A stretch of DNA of 64,000 nucleotides from Clostridiales bacterium (lineage in GTDB: Bacteria; Bacillota; Clostridia; Christensenellales; Aristaeellaceae): contig CP069419.1 of NCBI GenBank assembly GCA_017569285.1, forward strand, positions 1,984,001 through 2,048,000, in the 5' to 3' direction. Numbering within the stretch: the stretch's first letter is position 1; each line of letters starts with the position of its first letter. The notes below the pieces were generated by a model that worked only from the letters and a program-made list of their open reading frames with translations, searched no databases and was not told the origin of the DNA. Shown here in pieces: positions 7,310 to 15,698 of this stretch. Position numbers and translations under genes: made by a program.

Positions 7310-8083
7310 ATGAAAAACGCGATTGACGCGATGGTGAATGAGATCGTCCGGATCATGGACGGGGATGTATACGGCATCTGGCTGTACGGAAGCGTGGTGA
7401 TGGATGATTTCCGGGCGGGATGGAGCGATATTGATTTTGTCGCGCTGACTTGCGGGGAAATCTCCGAAACCCGGGCGGAACAGCTGCTGACGCTCCGGCA
7501 GCAGATGCTGGAGAAAGAACCGGACAACCCGTATTACCGTTCTTTTGAGGGGGTCATTGCAAACCTGGATGAATACCGGGAAGGAAAGTTCCGCCGGCTG
7601 GTCTACTGGGGAACCAGCGGCCAGCGGGTGACGGACCGGTATGAACCGGATACCTTTTGCGCCTTCGAACTGGCGAAGTACGGCAAGCCGGTCTATGGCG
7701 GAAAACCGTGGATCCTGCCGGCACCCGGCCGGGAAGAACTGATCCGGGCGGTCCGGGCACATTATGAATCCATCCGGAAGTACGCGGCGCAGACGAATGA
7801 ATCGCTCTATTCCTGCGGCTGGCTGCTGGATATCGCCCGGTGTATCTATACGCTGCGGACCGGGAATGTGGTTTCCAAGACACAGGCGGGCATCCGGGCG
7901 CTGGAGGAGCACCTCTTTCCGGATGAGGCGCCGCTGCGGAAGACGGTTGAAATCCGGCAGGATCCGCAGGCTTTCAGGGACCGGGATGACGTGAAGCAGT
8001 GGCTGAAGGGCCTGGGACCGGTGGTGCAGCAGTACGCGGACGTACTGGAGGCGGAACTCCACAGCGTATCCGCCTGCGGGTGA
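7310..8083 (+). CDS. Nucleotidyltransferase (aminoglycoside adenylyltransferase-like)
   Basis: The 257-residue protein has the nucleotidyltransferase signature LYGS...WSDIDFVAL (residues ~20-45), where the two aspartates bind metal and the GS binds the triphosphate. The helical C-terminal half, with ESLYSCGWLLDIARCIYTLRTG, resembles AadA/ANT(9)-type enzymes and DUF4111. It may adenylylate an aminoglycoside or another alcohol, but resistance should not be assumed. The ATG at 7310 is preferred over the GTG at 7298 because GAGGA lies five bases before it. It overlaps the ribosome-site region of the kinase gene upstream. Confidence 0.78.
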   Translation: MKNAIDAMVNEIVRIMDGDVYGIWLYGSVVMDDFRAGWSDIDFVALTCGEISETRAEQLLTLRQQMLEKEPDNPYYRSFEGVIANLDEYREGKFRRLVYWGTSGQRVTDRYEPDTFCAFELAKYGKPVYGGKPWILPAPGREELIRAVRAHYESIRKYAAQTNESLYSCGWLLDIARCIYTLRTGNVVSKTQAGIRALEEHLFPDEAPLRKTVEIRQDPQAFRDRDDVKQWLKGLGPVVQQYADVLEAELHSVSACG

Positions 8084-8120
8084 GCCGGATGCTTCTGTGA
8101 AGGGAACCGGGAATTGTTTG

Positions 8121-8160
8121 AACGGCGGTATCGGGACAGGACTCCCGGTACCGTTTTTTT
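8121..8160 (+). terminator. Terminator after the nucleotidyltransferase gene
   Basis: An imperfect GC-rich hairpin (ACGGCGGTATCGGG against CCCGGTACCGT) is followed by seven T residues. Confidence 0.7.
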
Positions 8161-8173
8161 GTGCCGGATTTTG

Positions 8174-8203
8174 TTTTCAGTTTCCGGGGATTCATGGTAT
8201 GAT
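8174..8203 (+). promoter_or_regulatory. Promoter of the P1 peptidase gene
   Basis: TTTTCA (8174-8179), an 18-bp spacer and an extended -10 TGG-TATGAT (8198-8203) lie between a terminator and the P1 peptidase gene. Confidence 0.5.
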
Positions 8204-8280
8204 GGAAAAAAGAAATGAACCGCATGGAACAGGATCAACAACCGGCACAGGCCGGAGCAGGAACAAGGGAGTGGATGGAA

Positions 8281-9336
8281 ATGTCCGGCAGATTATCCGG
8301 AAGGCTTCCGGCTGTTTTACTGGCGGTGCTGCTCCTGGCGGGCGGCATGAATGTTTCCAAAGGAGAATCACAGATGGAAATACCGATCACTGATATCCGG
8401 CCGGTCCGGATCGGGCAGGCGGAGAACACCGAAGCGGGCACCGGATGTACGGTGCTGATCTGTGAAAACGGAATGGCGGCCGGCCTGGATGTGCGGGGCG
8501 GCGGCCCGGCATCCCGGGAAAGCCAGCTCCTGAACCCGCTGATGGCAGCGCAGACCGTCCACGCGGTGGTCCTTTCCGGGGGAAGCGCCTACGGCCTGGG
8601 CACAGCCAACGGCGTGATGCAGTACCTGGAGGAAAAGGGATACGGCTATGATACGGGATTCGCGCTGGTGCCCCTGGTGGCCCAGGCGGATATCTATGAC
8701 CTGTCCGTGGGCGACGCGAAGGTTCGTCCTGATGCCGCCATGGGATATGAGGCGGCCCGGAATGCCTTTGAAAACCCGAACTACCGGGACGGCAATTACG
8801 GCGTTGGCTGCGGGGCAACGGTCGGGAAGATTGCCGGAATGGAAACCTGCATGAAGTCGGGAATCGGCAGCTATGCCATTCAGCTGGGTGAACTGCAGGT
8901 CGGGGCAGTGGTCGTTGTGAACGCCCTGGGCGATGTATACGACTGGAAAACCGGGGAACAGGTTGCCGGCCTGCTCTCGGAAGACCGGAAGTCCATGCGG
9001 AGCACGTCGGAATATATGAAACAGTCCGTCGCGGCGGTGGAGAACAAATTTACGGGAAACACCACCCTGGCGGTGATCATCACCAACGCGAAGTTCAATA
9101 AAACCCAGCTGTGCAAGATCGCCGGCATGGGCCATGACGGGATGGCGCGGGCAATCCGGCCGGTCCATACTTCCGCGGACGGGGACAGCATCTACGCGCT
9201 GTCGGTTGGGGAAGTGGAAGCGGACCAGGACCTGGTGGGCCTGCTGGCGGCGGAAGTGATCAGCGAGGCGATTATCCGGGCGGTGGAGAACGCGGAAAGC
9301 GCGTACGGATATCCTTCGGCCGCGGAGCTGAAGTGA
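8281..9336 (+). CDS. P1 family peptidase (DmpA/BapA-type aminopeptidase)
   Basis: This is an Ntn-type P1 (S58) peptidase of the short DmpA/L-aminopeptidase-D-esterase group. Visible hallmarks are GGPASRESQLLNP, VLSGGSAYGL, YGVGCGATVGKIAG and the autocleavage region NTTLAVIITNA, where the second threonine is the likely nucleophile. Two starts are possible. ATG 8281 (351 residues) gives a signal-peptide-like start with PAVLLAVLLLAGG. ATG 8374 (320 residues) has an excellent AAGGAG eight bases upstream and would give a cytoplasmic protein. I list the longer form because the hydrophobic leader is well formed, but both may be used. Confidence 0.85.
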   Translation: MSGRLSGRLPAVLLAVLLLAGGMNVSKGESQMEIPITDIRPVRIGQAENTEAGTGCTVLICENGMAAGLDVRGGGPASRESQLLNPLMAAQTVHAVVLSGGSAYGLGTANGVMQYLEEKGYGYDTGFALVPLVAQADIYDLSVGDAKVRPDAAMGYEAARNAFENPNYRDGNYGVGCGATVGKIAGMETCMKSGIGSYAIQLGELQVGAVVVVNALGDVYDWKTGEQVAGLLSEDRKSMRSTSEYMKQSVAAVENKFTGNTTLAVIITNAKFNKTQLCKIAGMGHDGMARAIRPVHTSADGDSIYALSVGEVEADQDLVGLLAAEVISEAIIRAVENAESAYGYPSAAELK

Positions 9337-9454
9337 AACAGGACAGGCCGGAAAGCAGCGGAGATGGACAAATGCTGAATAAAACGGGACAGCCGGTCAT
9401 CAAAACCATGGAGCATGGAAAACCGGACCGCCGGAGAAAGGTGCGTGAGGGCGA

Positions 9455-10243
9455 ATGAACCAGCAGGAAAGATGCCTGTGGCTGATCCGCACCCTGCTGG
9501 ATGAAACGCCGCAGTACAGGGACATAGCGGTTCCGCTGGGTGCCGAACGAAGATGGCAGCTGCTCCGCAGCCTGATGAACGTCCGTCCGCCGATGCCGGT
9601 AACGGATGAGTTCCTCTGTGTACAGGATGAATTCCTGAAGGAAATGACCGCGGAGAAAGGTATTACGGACGGGGAAAGCCTGCATGCATGCCCCGGCGAT
9701 CCGCATCTGGTGCTCTGGCAGGGGGATATCACGACCCTCCGGTGCGATGCCATCGTCAACGCGGCGAACAGCCGGATGCTGGGCTGCTTTTCCCCCTGCC
9801 ACGGCTGTATCGACAATATCATCCATACCATGAGCGGGGTGCAGCTCCGCCTGGCCTGTGATGAGCTGATGCGCGCACAGGGGTATGAGGAACCCACGGG
9901 ACAGGCAAAGATCACCCCCGGGTTCAACCTGCCGGCCCGGTATGTGCTGCATACGGTCGGCCCGATTATCGACGATGAAGTGACCGCGGGGGATGAGGCG
10001 CTGCTGGCTTCCTGCTACCGTTCCTGTCTGGAGCTGGCGGGACAGAACAGCCTGCAGTCCGTCGCGTTCTGCTGCATTTCCACCGGTGTCTTCCGCTTCC
10101 CACCGGACCGCGCGGCCGGAATCGCGGTTAGGACGGTAAAGGAATTCCTGCAGGGAGAGACAAGCGTCCGGCGCGTGATTTTCAATGTGTTTAAGGATAG
10201 CGACCTGGCAATTTACCGGGAACTGCTGGCACAGGGAGAATAA
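9455..10243 (+). CDS. Zinc-dependent macrodomain protein-ADP-ribose hydrolase
   Basis: The 262-residue protein has an N-terminal helical lead (~85 residues) and a macrodomain with ADP-ribose motifs QGDITTLRCDAIVNAANS, the zinc-binding loop LGCFSPCHGCIDNIIH, and the phosphate loop CCISTGVFRFPPDRAA. These mark the Zn-Macro class found beside SirTM sirtuins in Staphylococcus and Streptococcus, which removes the ADP-ribose that SirTM adds. The SirTM gene follows one base after this stop codon, so the pair is translationally linked. GAGGG precedes the ATG. Confidence 0.92.
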   Translation: MNQQERCLWLIRTLLDETPQYRDIAVPLGAERRWQLLRSLMNVRPPMPVTDEFLCVQDEFLKEMTAEKGITDGESLHACPGDPHLVLWQGDITTLRCDAIVNAANSRMLGCFSPCHGCIDNIIHTMSGVQLRLACDELMRAQGYEEPTGQAKITPGFNLPARYVLHTVGPIIDDEVTAGDEALLASCYRSCLELAGQNSLQSVAFCCISTGVFRFPPDRAAGIAVRTVKEFLQGETSVRRVIFNVFKDSDLAIYRELLAQGE

Positions 10244-10244
10244 T

Positions 10245-11129
10245 ATGGATGAAAAAGTATTGCGGCTGAAGGAAGCAATTGAAACGGCGGATGCCGTGAT
10301 CATCGGGGCCGGCGCGGGGCTTTCCACCGCCGCCGGGTTTGTGTATACCGGCGAACGGTTTGACCGGTACTTCAGCGATTTCAGCCGGAAGTACGGTTTC
10401 CGGGATATGTATTCGGGCGGATTCTTCCCGTATCCGTCCCCGGCGGAATTCTGGGCATACTGGAGCCGGTATATCTGGATCAACCGGTATATGGATGCGC
10501 CGAAATCCACCTATAGCGACCTGTACCGGCTTGTGAAGAACAAGGATTATTTTGTCCTTACGACCAATGTGGACCACTGCTTCCAGAAGGCCGGCTTTGA
10601 CAAGAAACGGCTTTTCTACACCCAGGGGGACTACGGCCTTTTCCAGTGCACAGAGCCCTGCTGCCGAAAGACCTGGGACAATGAGGACACGATCCGGAAG
10701 ATGATCCTCGCGCAGGGATATACCATCGGGGAAAACAATGAACTGAGCCTCCCTGAAGGCACGGAAGCCGGAATGGCTGTTCCGGAGGAACTGCTGCCGA
10801 AGTGCCCGAACTGCGGGCGGCCGCTGACCATGAACCTCCGCTCGGACAGCAAATTCGTGGAGGATGAAGGCTGGCAGGCGGCGGCTGTGGAATATGAAGC
10901 CTGGCTGACACAGCACCGGGACCGGAAGGTGGTTTACCTGGAGATCGGCGTCGGCTACAATACGCCCGGAATCATCAAATACAGCTTCTGGCAGGAGGTT
11001 TACCGGAACAAAAACGCGGTGTATGCCTGCCTGAACATGGAGGAAGACCGGGTACCGGAGGAAATTGCCGGGCGGTCGATCCTCATCGGCGGGGATTCGG
11101 CCCGGGTCATTGCGGAGCTGGTATCATGA
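10245..11129 (+). CDS. SirTM-type (class M) sirtuin, protein ADP-ribosyltransferase
   Basis: The 294-residue protein has the NAD-binding loop IGAGAGLSTAAGF, the core TTNVDHCFQKAGF and a Cys4 zinc knuckle (CTEPCC, CPNC). The position of the catalytic histidine of deacetylating sirtuins is occupied in the stretch YTQGDYGLFQC by glutamine, as in SirTM enzymes, which ADP-ribosylate lipoylated GcvH-like proteins instead of deacetylating. Here no gcvH-like or lplA gene is adjacent; the target is therefore unknown. The start is one base after the macrodomain stop, and the stop overlaps the next start (ATGA). Confidence 0.92.
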   Translation: MDEKVLRLKEAIETADAVIIGAGAGLSTAAGFVYTGERFDRYFSDFSRKYGFRDMYSGGFFPYPSPAEFWAYWSRYIWINRYMDAPKSTYSDLYRLVKNKDYFVLTTNVDHCFQKAGFDKKRLFYTQGDYGLFQCTEPCCRKTWDNEDTIRKMILAQGYTIGENNELSLPEGTEAGMAVPEELLPKCPNCGRPLTMNLRSDSKFVEDEGWQAAAVEYEAWLTQHRDRKVVYLEIGVGYNTPGIIKYSFWQEVYRNKNAVYACLNMEEDRVPEEIAGRSILIGGDSARVIAELVS

Positions 11130-12067
11130 TCATCAATACAGGACAGCGTACGGATATTCCGGCCTTCTATTCGGAATGGTTTGCCAACCGGCTGAAGGCC
11201 GGTTTTGTGCTGGTCCGCAATCCGTACAATCCCATTTCCGTAACCCGGTACCGGCTTTCCCCGGACGTGGTGGATCTGATCGGTTTCTGCACGAAGAACC
11301 CGGCGCCCATGCTGCCGAAGATGGACCTGCTGCGGGATTACGGGCAGTACTGGTATGTCACCATTACGCCGTACGGGAAGGAAATCGAGCCGCGGGTTCC
11401 GGACAAGCGGGAAGTACTGGAAAGCTTCCGGCAGCTCTCGGAAATCGTCGGGCCGGAACGCATCGGGTGGCGGTATGATCCGGTGTTCATCAGTGATGCG
11501 TACCCGGCGGAAAGGCATATCCGGGCTTTTGAGTATATGGCCAAAGCCCTGGAGGGATATACGCATACGGCGGTGATCAGCTTTGTGGACCTGTATGAGA
11601 AAACAAAGCGGAATTTCCCGGAGGTGCGGCCGGTGGATCCGGAGCAGCGCCTGCTGCTGGGAAAAGCGTTTACAGAAACCGGCCGGCAGTACGGCATGAC
11701 GATCCGGCCCTGCGGCGAAGGAGACGAGCTGGCACAGTTCGGCGCGGACTGCGGGGGATGCATGACCGTTGCCATGTATGAACAGGCGCTGGGCCGGCGC
11801 CTGAAGGTGCCGAAATTCGTCCCCGCCCGGAAGGAATGCGCCTGCTATCTCGGTGGGGATATCGGGGCATACAACACCTGCGGCCACCTGTGCCGGTATT
11901 GCTATGCGAACTACGACGCGGAAACCGTGCGCAGGAACATGGCGGCGCATGATCCGCAGTCCCCGATGCTGACCGGACACCTGATGCCGGGAGACCAGGT
12001 GCATGAGGCCCGGCAGGAAAGCTGGATTGATCCGCAGATCTCCATGGACGATATGCCGGGACTGTGA
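11126..12067 (+). CDS. DUF1848 family protein
   Basis: This 313-residue protein matches DUF1848 along its length (opening IINTGQRTDIPAFYSEWF, then GFVLVRNPYNP). Near the C-terminus, residues 252-259 form a CX3CX2C motif with an aromatic residue before the last Cys (CGHLCRYC), preceded by ECACYLGGD. This looks like a radical-SAM-style iron-sulfur site, though radical SAM motifs are usually N-terminal. Its ATG overlaps the sirtuin stop codon, so it is the third gene of a macrodomain-SirTM operon and probably acts with them. No function is established. Confidence 0.87.
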   Translation: MIINTGQRTDIPAFYSEWFANRLKAGFVLVRNPYNPISVTRYRLSPDVVDLIGFCTKNPAPMLPKMDLLRDYGQYWYVTITPYGKEIEPRVPDKREVLESFRQLSEIVGPERIGWRYDPVFISDAYPAERHIRAFEYMAKALEGYTHTAVISFVDLYEKTKRNFPEVRPVDPEQRLLLGKAFTETGRQYGMTIRPCGEGDELAQFGADCGGCMTVAMYEQALGRRLKVPKFVPARKECACYLGGDIGAYNTCGHLCRYCYANYDAETVRRNMAAHDPQSPMLTGHLMPGDQVHEARQESWIDPQISMDDMPGL

Positions 12068-12161
12068 CCGAAAAAAAAATTTTTTGAAAGGGCCCTAACC
12101 GATTCCCTCATCCGGACATTATACGTATGGAAGCTTCCAGAAAAGGGAAAGGATTTTGAAC

Positions 12162-13709
12162 ATGACTGCCGGAATGAATGACGAACAGATCGAACGGATG
12201 TCCAGGACGATGTTCCGCTTCTGCCTGTCCAGGACAGGCTCCTACCATGATGCGGAGGATCTCGCCCAGGAAATCCTGCTCATCGCCTGCAGGGCGGATC
12301 ATCATTTTGAGGATGAGAAGGCCTTCTGCGCGTTTGTCTGGAAAACTGCCGGGAATATCCTGAAGAGCTGGTACCGCCGTCAGGCCGGACAGCACACGGA
12401 GGAGCCGGATGAAAACCTGCCGGATCACCGGGCTGAGGAGCTGGAGGAGCAGGCGCAGGACCATGAGCAGGTGCAGAAAATCCTCCGTGAGATGACCCGG
12501 CTTTCCTCCGATTACCGCCGCGTCATGGTGGCGTATTACATGGACGGAAAACCGGTCCGGGAGATCGCCGCAAACCTTTCCCTGTCCGAGAGCATGGTGA
12601 AATACCTGCTGTTCCAGTCGAGAAAGCACATTCGGGAGGGAATCAATATGGAAAAAGAACTGGGAAGACTGAGCTATGACCCTGTGGACCTGACCCTGAT
12701 CTTCTGGGGCGGAAAATGCCGGTATTACGAGATCTTCCGGAATAACCGCCTGAGGCAGAATATTGTGATGGCCTGCTATTATGACAGGCTGACCGAGGAG
12801 CAGCTGAGCCTGCAGCTCGGCGTTCCGACCGCCTACCTGGAGGAAGACCTGAAAAAGCTCCTGGAATACGACCTGCTGAAGAAAAAGGGCCTGGCGTACC
12901 AGAGCAATATCGTGATTATTACCCGGAAGGAACTGGAAGCGGTCCGCCGGTACAACGAGGCGGACCTGAAGGAGATTGCATCCGGGATCCGGGAGTTTGT
13001 GGACGGAAACATGGAGAAAATCCGCGCGCTGGGATTTTACGGGAGCGACATGCCTGCCAATTCCATCAAGTGGATGCTTGTTTCGCTGATCCTGCGCTTG
13101 GCCTATGTGGATATGCTGCAGGGCGATATGAAGCTGGATTATCCGACGGACTGTTTCGGTGATGCCTGCTTCCGCTTCCTGATGGAGCTGGAAAAGGATG
13201 ATCCGTATTTCATGGGCATTTCATCCTGTGTGGTTGACGGAAACGCCCTCTTCTTCTGGGATGTGCCGCTCAACGGGGAAATGCTGCACCCGGCGGCCAG
13301 CACCTCCCGGGCCAATATGCTGATGTCGCTGACAGATTCACAGCCGGAAACGGACGGCGACCGGCTGATCTGCGCGGAGCTGGTGGAAGCCGGCCTGGCG
13401 AGGAAAACGGATGCAGGAATCCTGCCGAACTTCCCCTGTCTGGACGCGGCGCAGGGCAGCACACTGAACGAAATGATCCGGCCGGTCGCATGGGAGATCT
13501 GCGGAAACGCGAAGCGCCGTGCCGGCGGTATTGCCGGGATCATGGCGGAGCATGCACCGGAGCACCTGGCGGATTACGCCGCGAAGCTCCCCGTGCTGTG
13601 CCAGATGCAGGAGGCGGAGGAAATCATGCGGATGCTCTGCGAAAGCGGATGGCTTCTCCCGGCGAGGGAGGGCATGTCGGCCACTACCGTGATCATGAAA
13701 AACAAATAA
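12162..13709 (+). CDS. ECF-type RNA polymerase sigma factor with long C-terminal extension
   Basis: Residues ~5-165 are a complete ECF sigma factor: region 2 (FRFCLSRTGSYHDAEDLAQEIL) and region 4 (REIAANLSLSESMVKYLLFQSRKHI). They are followed by about 350 residues not found in ordinary ECF factors. This extension begins with a winged-helix-like segment (LTEEQLSLQLGVPTAYLEEDLKKLLEYDLL) and continues into a mixed helical region with several cysteines. No anti-sigma gene is adjacent, so the extension may regulate the sigma domain in cis. The start ATG at 12162 follows AGGGAAAGGA. Confidence 0.85.
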   Translation: MTAGMNDEQIERMSRTMFRFCLSRTGSYHDAEDLAQEILLIACRADHHFEDEKAFCAFVWKTAGNILKSWYRRQAGQHTEEPDENLPDHRAEELEEQAQDHEQVQKILREMTRLSSDYRRVMVAYYMDGKPVREIAANLSLSESMVKYLLFQSRKHIREGINMEKELGRLSYDPVDLTLIFWGGKCRYYEIFRNNRLRQNIVMACYYDRLTEEQLSLQLGVPTAYLEEDLKKLLEYDLLKKKGLAYQSNIVIITRKELEAVRRYNEADLKEIASGIREFVDGNMEKIRALGFYGSDMPANSIKWMLVSLILRLAYVDMLQGDMKLDYPTDCFGDACFRFLMELEKDDPYFMGISSCVVDGNALFFWDVPLNGEMLHPAASTSRANMLMSLTDSQPETDGDRLICAELVEAGLARKTDAGILPNFPCLDAAQGSTLNEMIRPVAWEICGNAKRRAGGIAGIMAEHAPEHLADYAAKLPVLCQMQEAEEIMRMLCESGWLLPAREGMSATTVIMKNK

Positions 13710-13730
13710 AGCCGTTGAACCGGGTATGCG

Positions 13731-13757
13731 GCGGGGATTGTGAATCCCCGCTTTTTC
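13731..13757 (+). terminator. Terminator of the ECF sigma gene
   Basis: A nine-base-pair perfect stem (GCGGGGATT/AATCCCCGC) with a GTG loop is followed by TTTTTCT. Confidence 0.9.
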
Positions 13758-13810
13758 TGATATGATCGGAGCACGACAGTTGTCTATTTTTTTATACTCC
13801 GGAGGATATA

Positions 13811-14632
13811 ATGGAATTCTATCCCACAGATGACCTGAAGGAATCCCGGGCGGGATCCGGTATCAATGACCGGGAAACGGTCAAAGCCCAGTATAAAACG
13901 GCGGAAAAGCTGGATATCCGGATTTCGATCCACAGCAGGTATTCCACCAACAAGCAGGGCTTCGGAAACTGGATTGCCTCGCATTACGATATCCGGGACG
14001 GGATGTCCGTGCTGGAGCTGGGATGCGGAACGGGGGATATGTGGACCGGAAAGCAGGAAACCATCCGCCGCTGCTCCCGGCTGATCCTTTCGGATTTTTC
14101 CGAAGGCATGCTGGAGAAGGCGAAGGAAACGCTCCGGGATTATGAGGGAATCGAATACCGGGTGATTGATATCCAGGATATTCCGTTCAAAGACGGGGAA
14201 TTCGATCTCGTGATTGCCAATATGATGCTGTACCATGTGCCGGATCTGCAGAAGGGACTCCGGGAGGTCCGGCGGGTGCTGAAGGAAAACGGAACATTCT
14301 GCTGCGCGACCTTCGGCGAACACGGGATGATGGAGTACATCTCCGGCCTGTTCAGCGCCGGCAGCAATCCGGGCGGAAGCGGCAGCAGCTTTACGCTGCA
14401 GAACGGCGGGGAGAAGCTCCGGACGGTGTTTCCGGACGTCCGGGAGCTGCGGTATGAGGATTCGCTCGAGGTCACGGATGTGGAGGACATGGTGGACTAT
14501 ATCAAGTCCCTGACCGGGATGTCGGAACTGAGAAAGCTTCCCCGGGAGGAAATCCGGTCGGTGCTGGAAGCGAACATGCGCGACGGAATCCTGCATGTGC
14601 CGAAGGAATACGGAATGTTTATTGCCTGCTGA
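13811..14632 (+). CDS. Class I SAM-dependent methyltransferase
   Basis: The 273-residue protein has the SAM-binding motif I (MSVLELGCGTGDMW), an acidic motif II (LILSDFSEGMLEKAK) and the motif LVIANMMLYHVPDL, typical of UbiE/COQ5-like methyltransferases. The substrate cannot be read. CGGAGGATATA places the start at 13811. It begins a same-strand run of small accessory genes (DUF5655-like protein, GNAT, HAD nucleotidase). Confidence 0.88.
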   Translation: MEFYPTDDLKESRAGSGINDRETVKAQYKTAEKLDIRISIHSRYSTNKQGFGNWIASHYDIRDGMSVLELGCGTGDMWTGKQETIRRCSRLILSDFSEGMLEKAKETLRDYEGIEYRVIDIQDIPFKDGEFDLVIANMMLYHVPDLQKGLREVRRVLKENGTFCCATFGEHGMMEYISGLFSAGSNPGGSGSSFTLQNGGEKLRTVFPDVRELRYEDSLEVTDVEDMVDYIKSLTGMSELRKLPREEIRSVLEANMRDGILHVPKEYGMFIAC

Positions 14633-14665
14633 GCGGGGATACGGAAAGGAAACGGAGGATTCAGG

Positions 14666-15052
14666 ATGCGGGAACCGGATATGGATACGCTGGTATTCTT
14701 CAGCGGACATCCGGATGCGCTGGAATTGTACCGGGTTTTTGAGGATCTTCTGTACCGTGAATTTCCCTGTGTCAACCGGCGCGTACAGAAGACGCAGATC
14801 ACCTTTTACAACCGGCATGTTTTTGCGTGTGTTTCCTTTGCGCGGGTGAAGAAGAAGGCGGAGCTGCCGGAAGGGTACCTGGTCATCACGATCGGGCTGC
14901 CTGCACCGCTGGAGTCACCGCGCATCGCGGTGAAAACCGAACCGTATCCCAACCGGTGGACGCATCATATTGTCATCAGCCGGCCGGAGGAACTGGACGG
15001 GGAACTGACAGACTGGATCCGGGCGTCCTATGATTTTGCGGAAGCAAAATGA
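14666..15052 (+). CDS. DUF5655-like small protein
   Basis: The 128-residue protein opens with LVFFSGHPDALELYRVFEDLL and continues with NRRVQKTQITFYNRHVFACVSF and a C-terminal HHIVISRPEELDGEL. This pattern resembles DUF5655, a small domain of unknown role often found near GNAT and methyltransferase genes. GGAGGA precedes the ATG. It lies 33 bases after the methyltransferase and 46 bases before a GNAT gene. Confidence 0.65.
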   Translation: MREPDMDTLVFFSGHPDALELYRVFEDLLYREFPCVNRRVQKTQITFYNRHVFACVSFARVKKKAELPEGYLVITIGLPAPLESPRIAVKTEPYPNRWTHHIVISRPEELDGELTDWIRASYDFAEAK

Positions 15053-15098
15053 AGGATTGCTTCCGGACGGAAATAAAGGAGTCGGAGGAAAGAACCAT

Positions 15099-15647
15099 AT
15101 GATCTATCCTGCGGAGAACATGACACTGAAGGACGGAAGGCAGTGCGCGATCCGTTCGGCGGAGCCGGAAGACGCGCCGCGCATGACGCGGTATATGAAG
15201 ATCATGCTGGGCGAGACGCCGTTCCTCCTGCGCACCCCGGAGGAATTTACCATTACGGAGGAACGGGAAGCGGAAATCCTGGCCGGGCGCCGGGACGATC
15301 CCCGCAGCCTGATGCTGGTGGCGGAAGTGGACGGGGAGATTGCCGCCTGTGCCGATGTGCAGTCCCATGGCGCCCAGAGCCGCCGGTTCCACCGTGCGGA
15401 GCTGGGAATTTCCGTACGGAAGGATTACTGGCGCCTGGGAATCGGCTCCGCGATGATGGAGCGGCTGATTGCTTTTGCCCGGCAGGCCGCCTTCGAGCAG
15501 ATCGAGCTGACGGTGGAATCAAAGAACTACCGGGCGCTGCCCCTGTACCACAAATACGGGTTTGTGATCTACGGAACCCGGCCGCATGGGCTGAAATATC
15601 CGGACGGCAGCTATGACAATGACTACCTGATGATCAAAATGCTGTAA
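15099..15647 (+). CDS. GNAT family N-acetyltransferase
   Basis: The 182-residue protein is a single GNAT domain: motif A ISVRKDYWRLGIGSAMMERL and the terminal ELTVESKNYRALPLYHKYGF. The pattern resembles RimI/YjgM-like amine acetyltransferases; the substrate is unknown. An upstream in-frame ATG at 15030 is rejected because it lies inside the preceding gene, while GGAGGA sits ten bases before the ATG at 15099. Confidence 0.87.
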   Translation: MIYPAENMTLKDGRQCAIRSAEPEDAPRMTRYMKIMLGETPFLLRTPEEFTITEEREAEILAGRRDDPRSLMLVAEVDGEIAACADVQSHGAQSRRFHRAELGISVRKDYWRLGIGSAMMERLIAFARQAAFEQIELTVESKNYRALPLYHKYGFVIYGTRPHGLKYPDGSYDNDYLMIKML

Positions 15648-15698
15648 CCATGCCGGCAATGCCGGTTCCTGCGCGACACGGTAAGGAAGTGGAATACG

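Noticed and set aside
7310-8083. A confirmed aminoglycoside-resistance gene
   Set aside because: The nucleotidyltransferase signature is present, but this family includes many enzymes with other substrates, so no resistance call is made.
9372-9458. A 28-codon frame ending in ATGA overlap with the macrodomain start
   Set aside because: No ribosome site, no similarity and a very short length; overlap alone is weak evidence.
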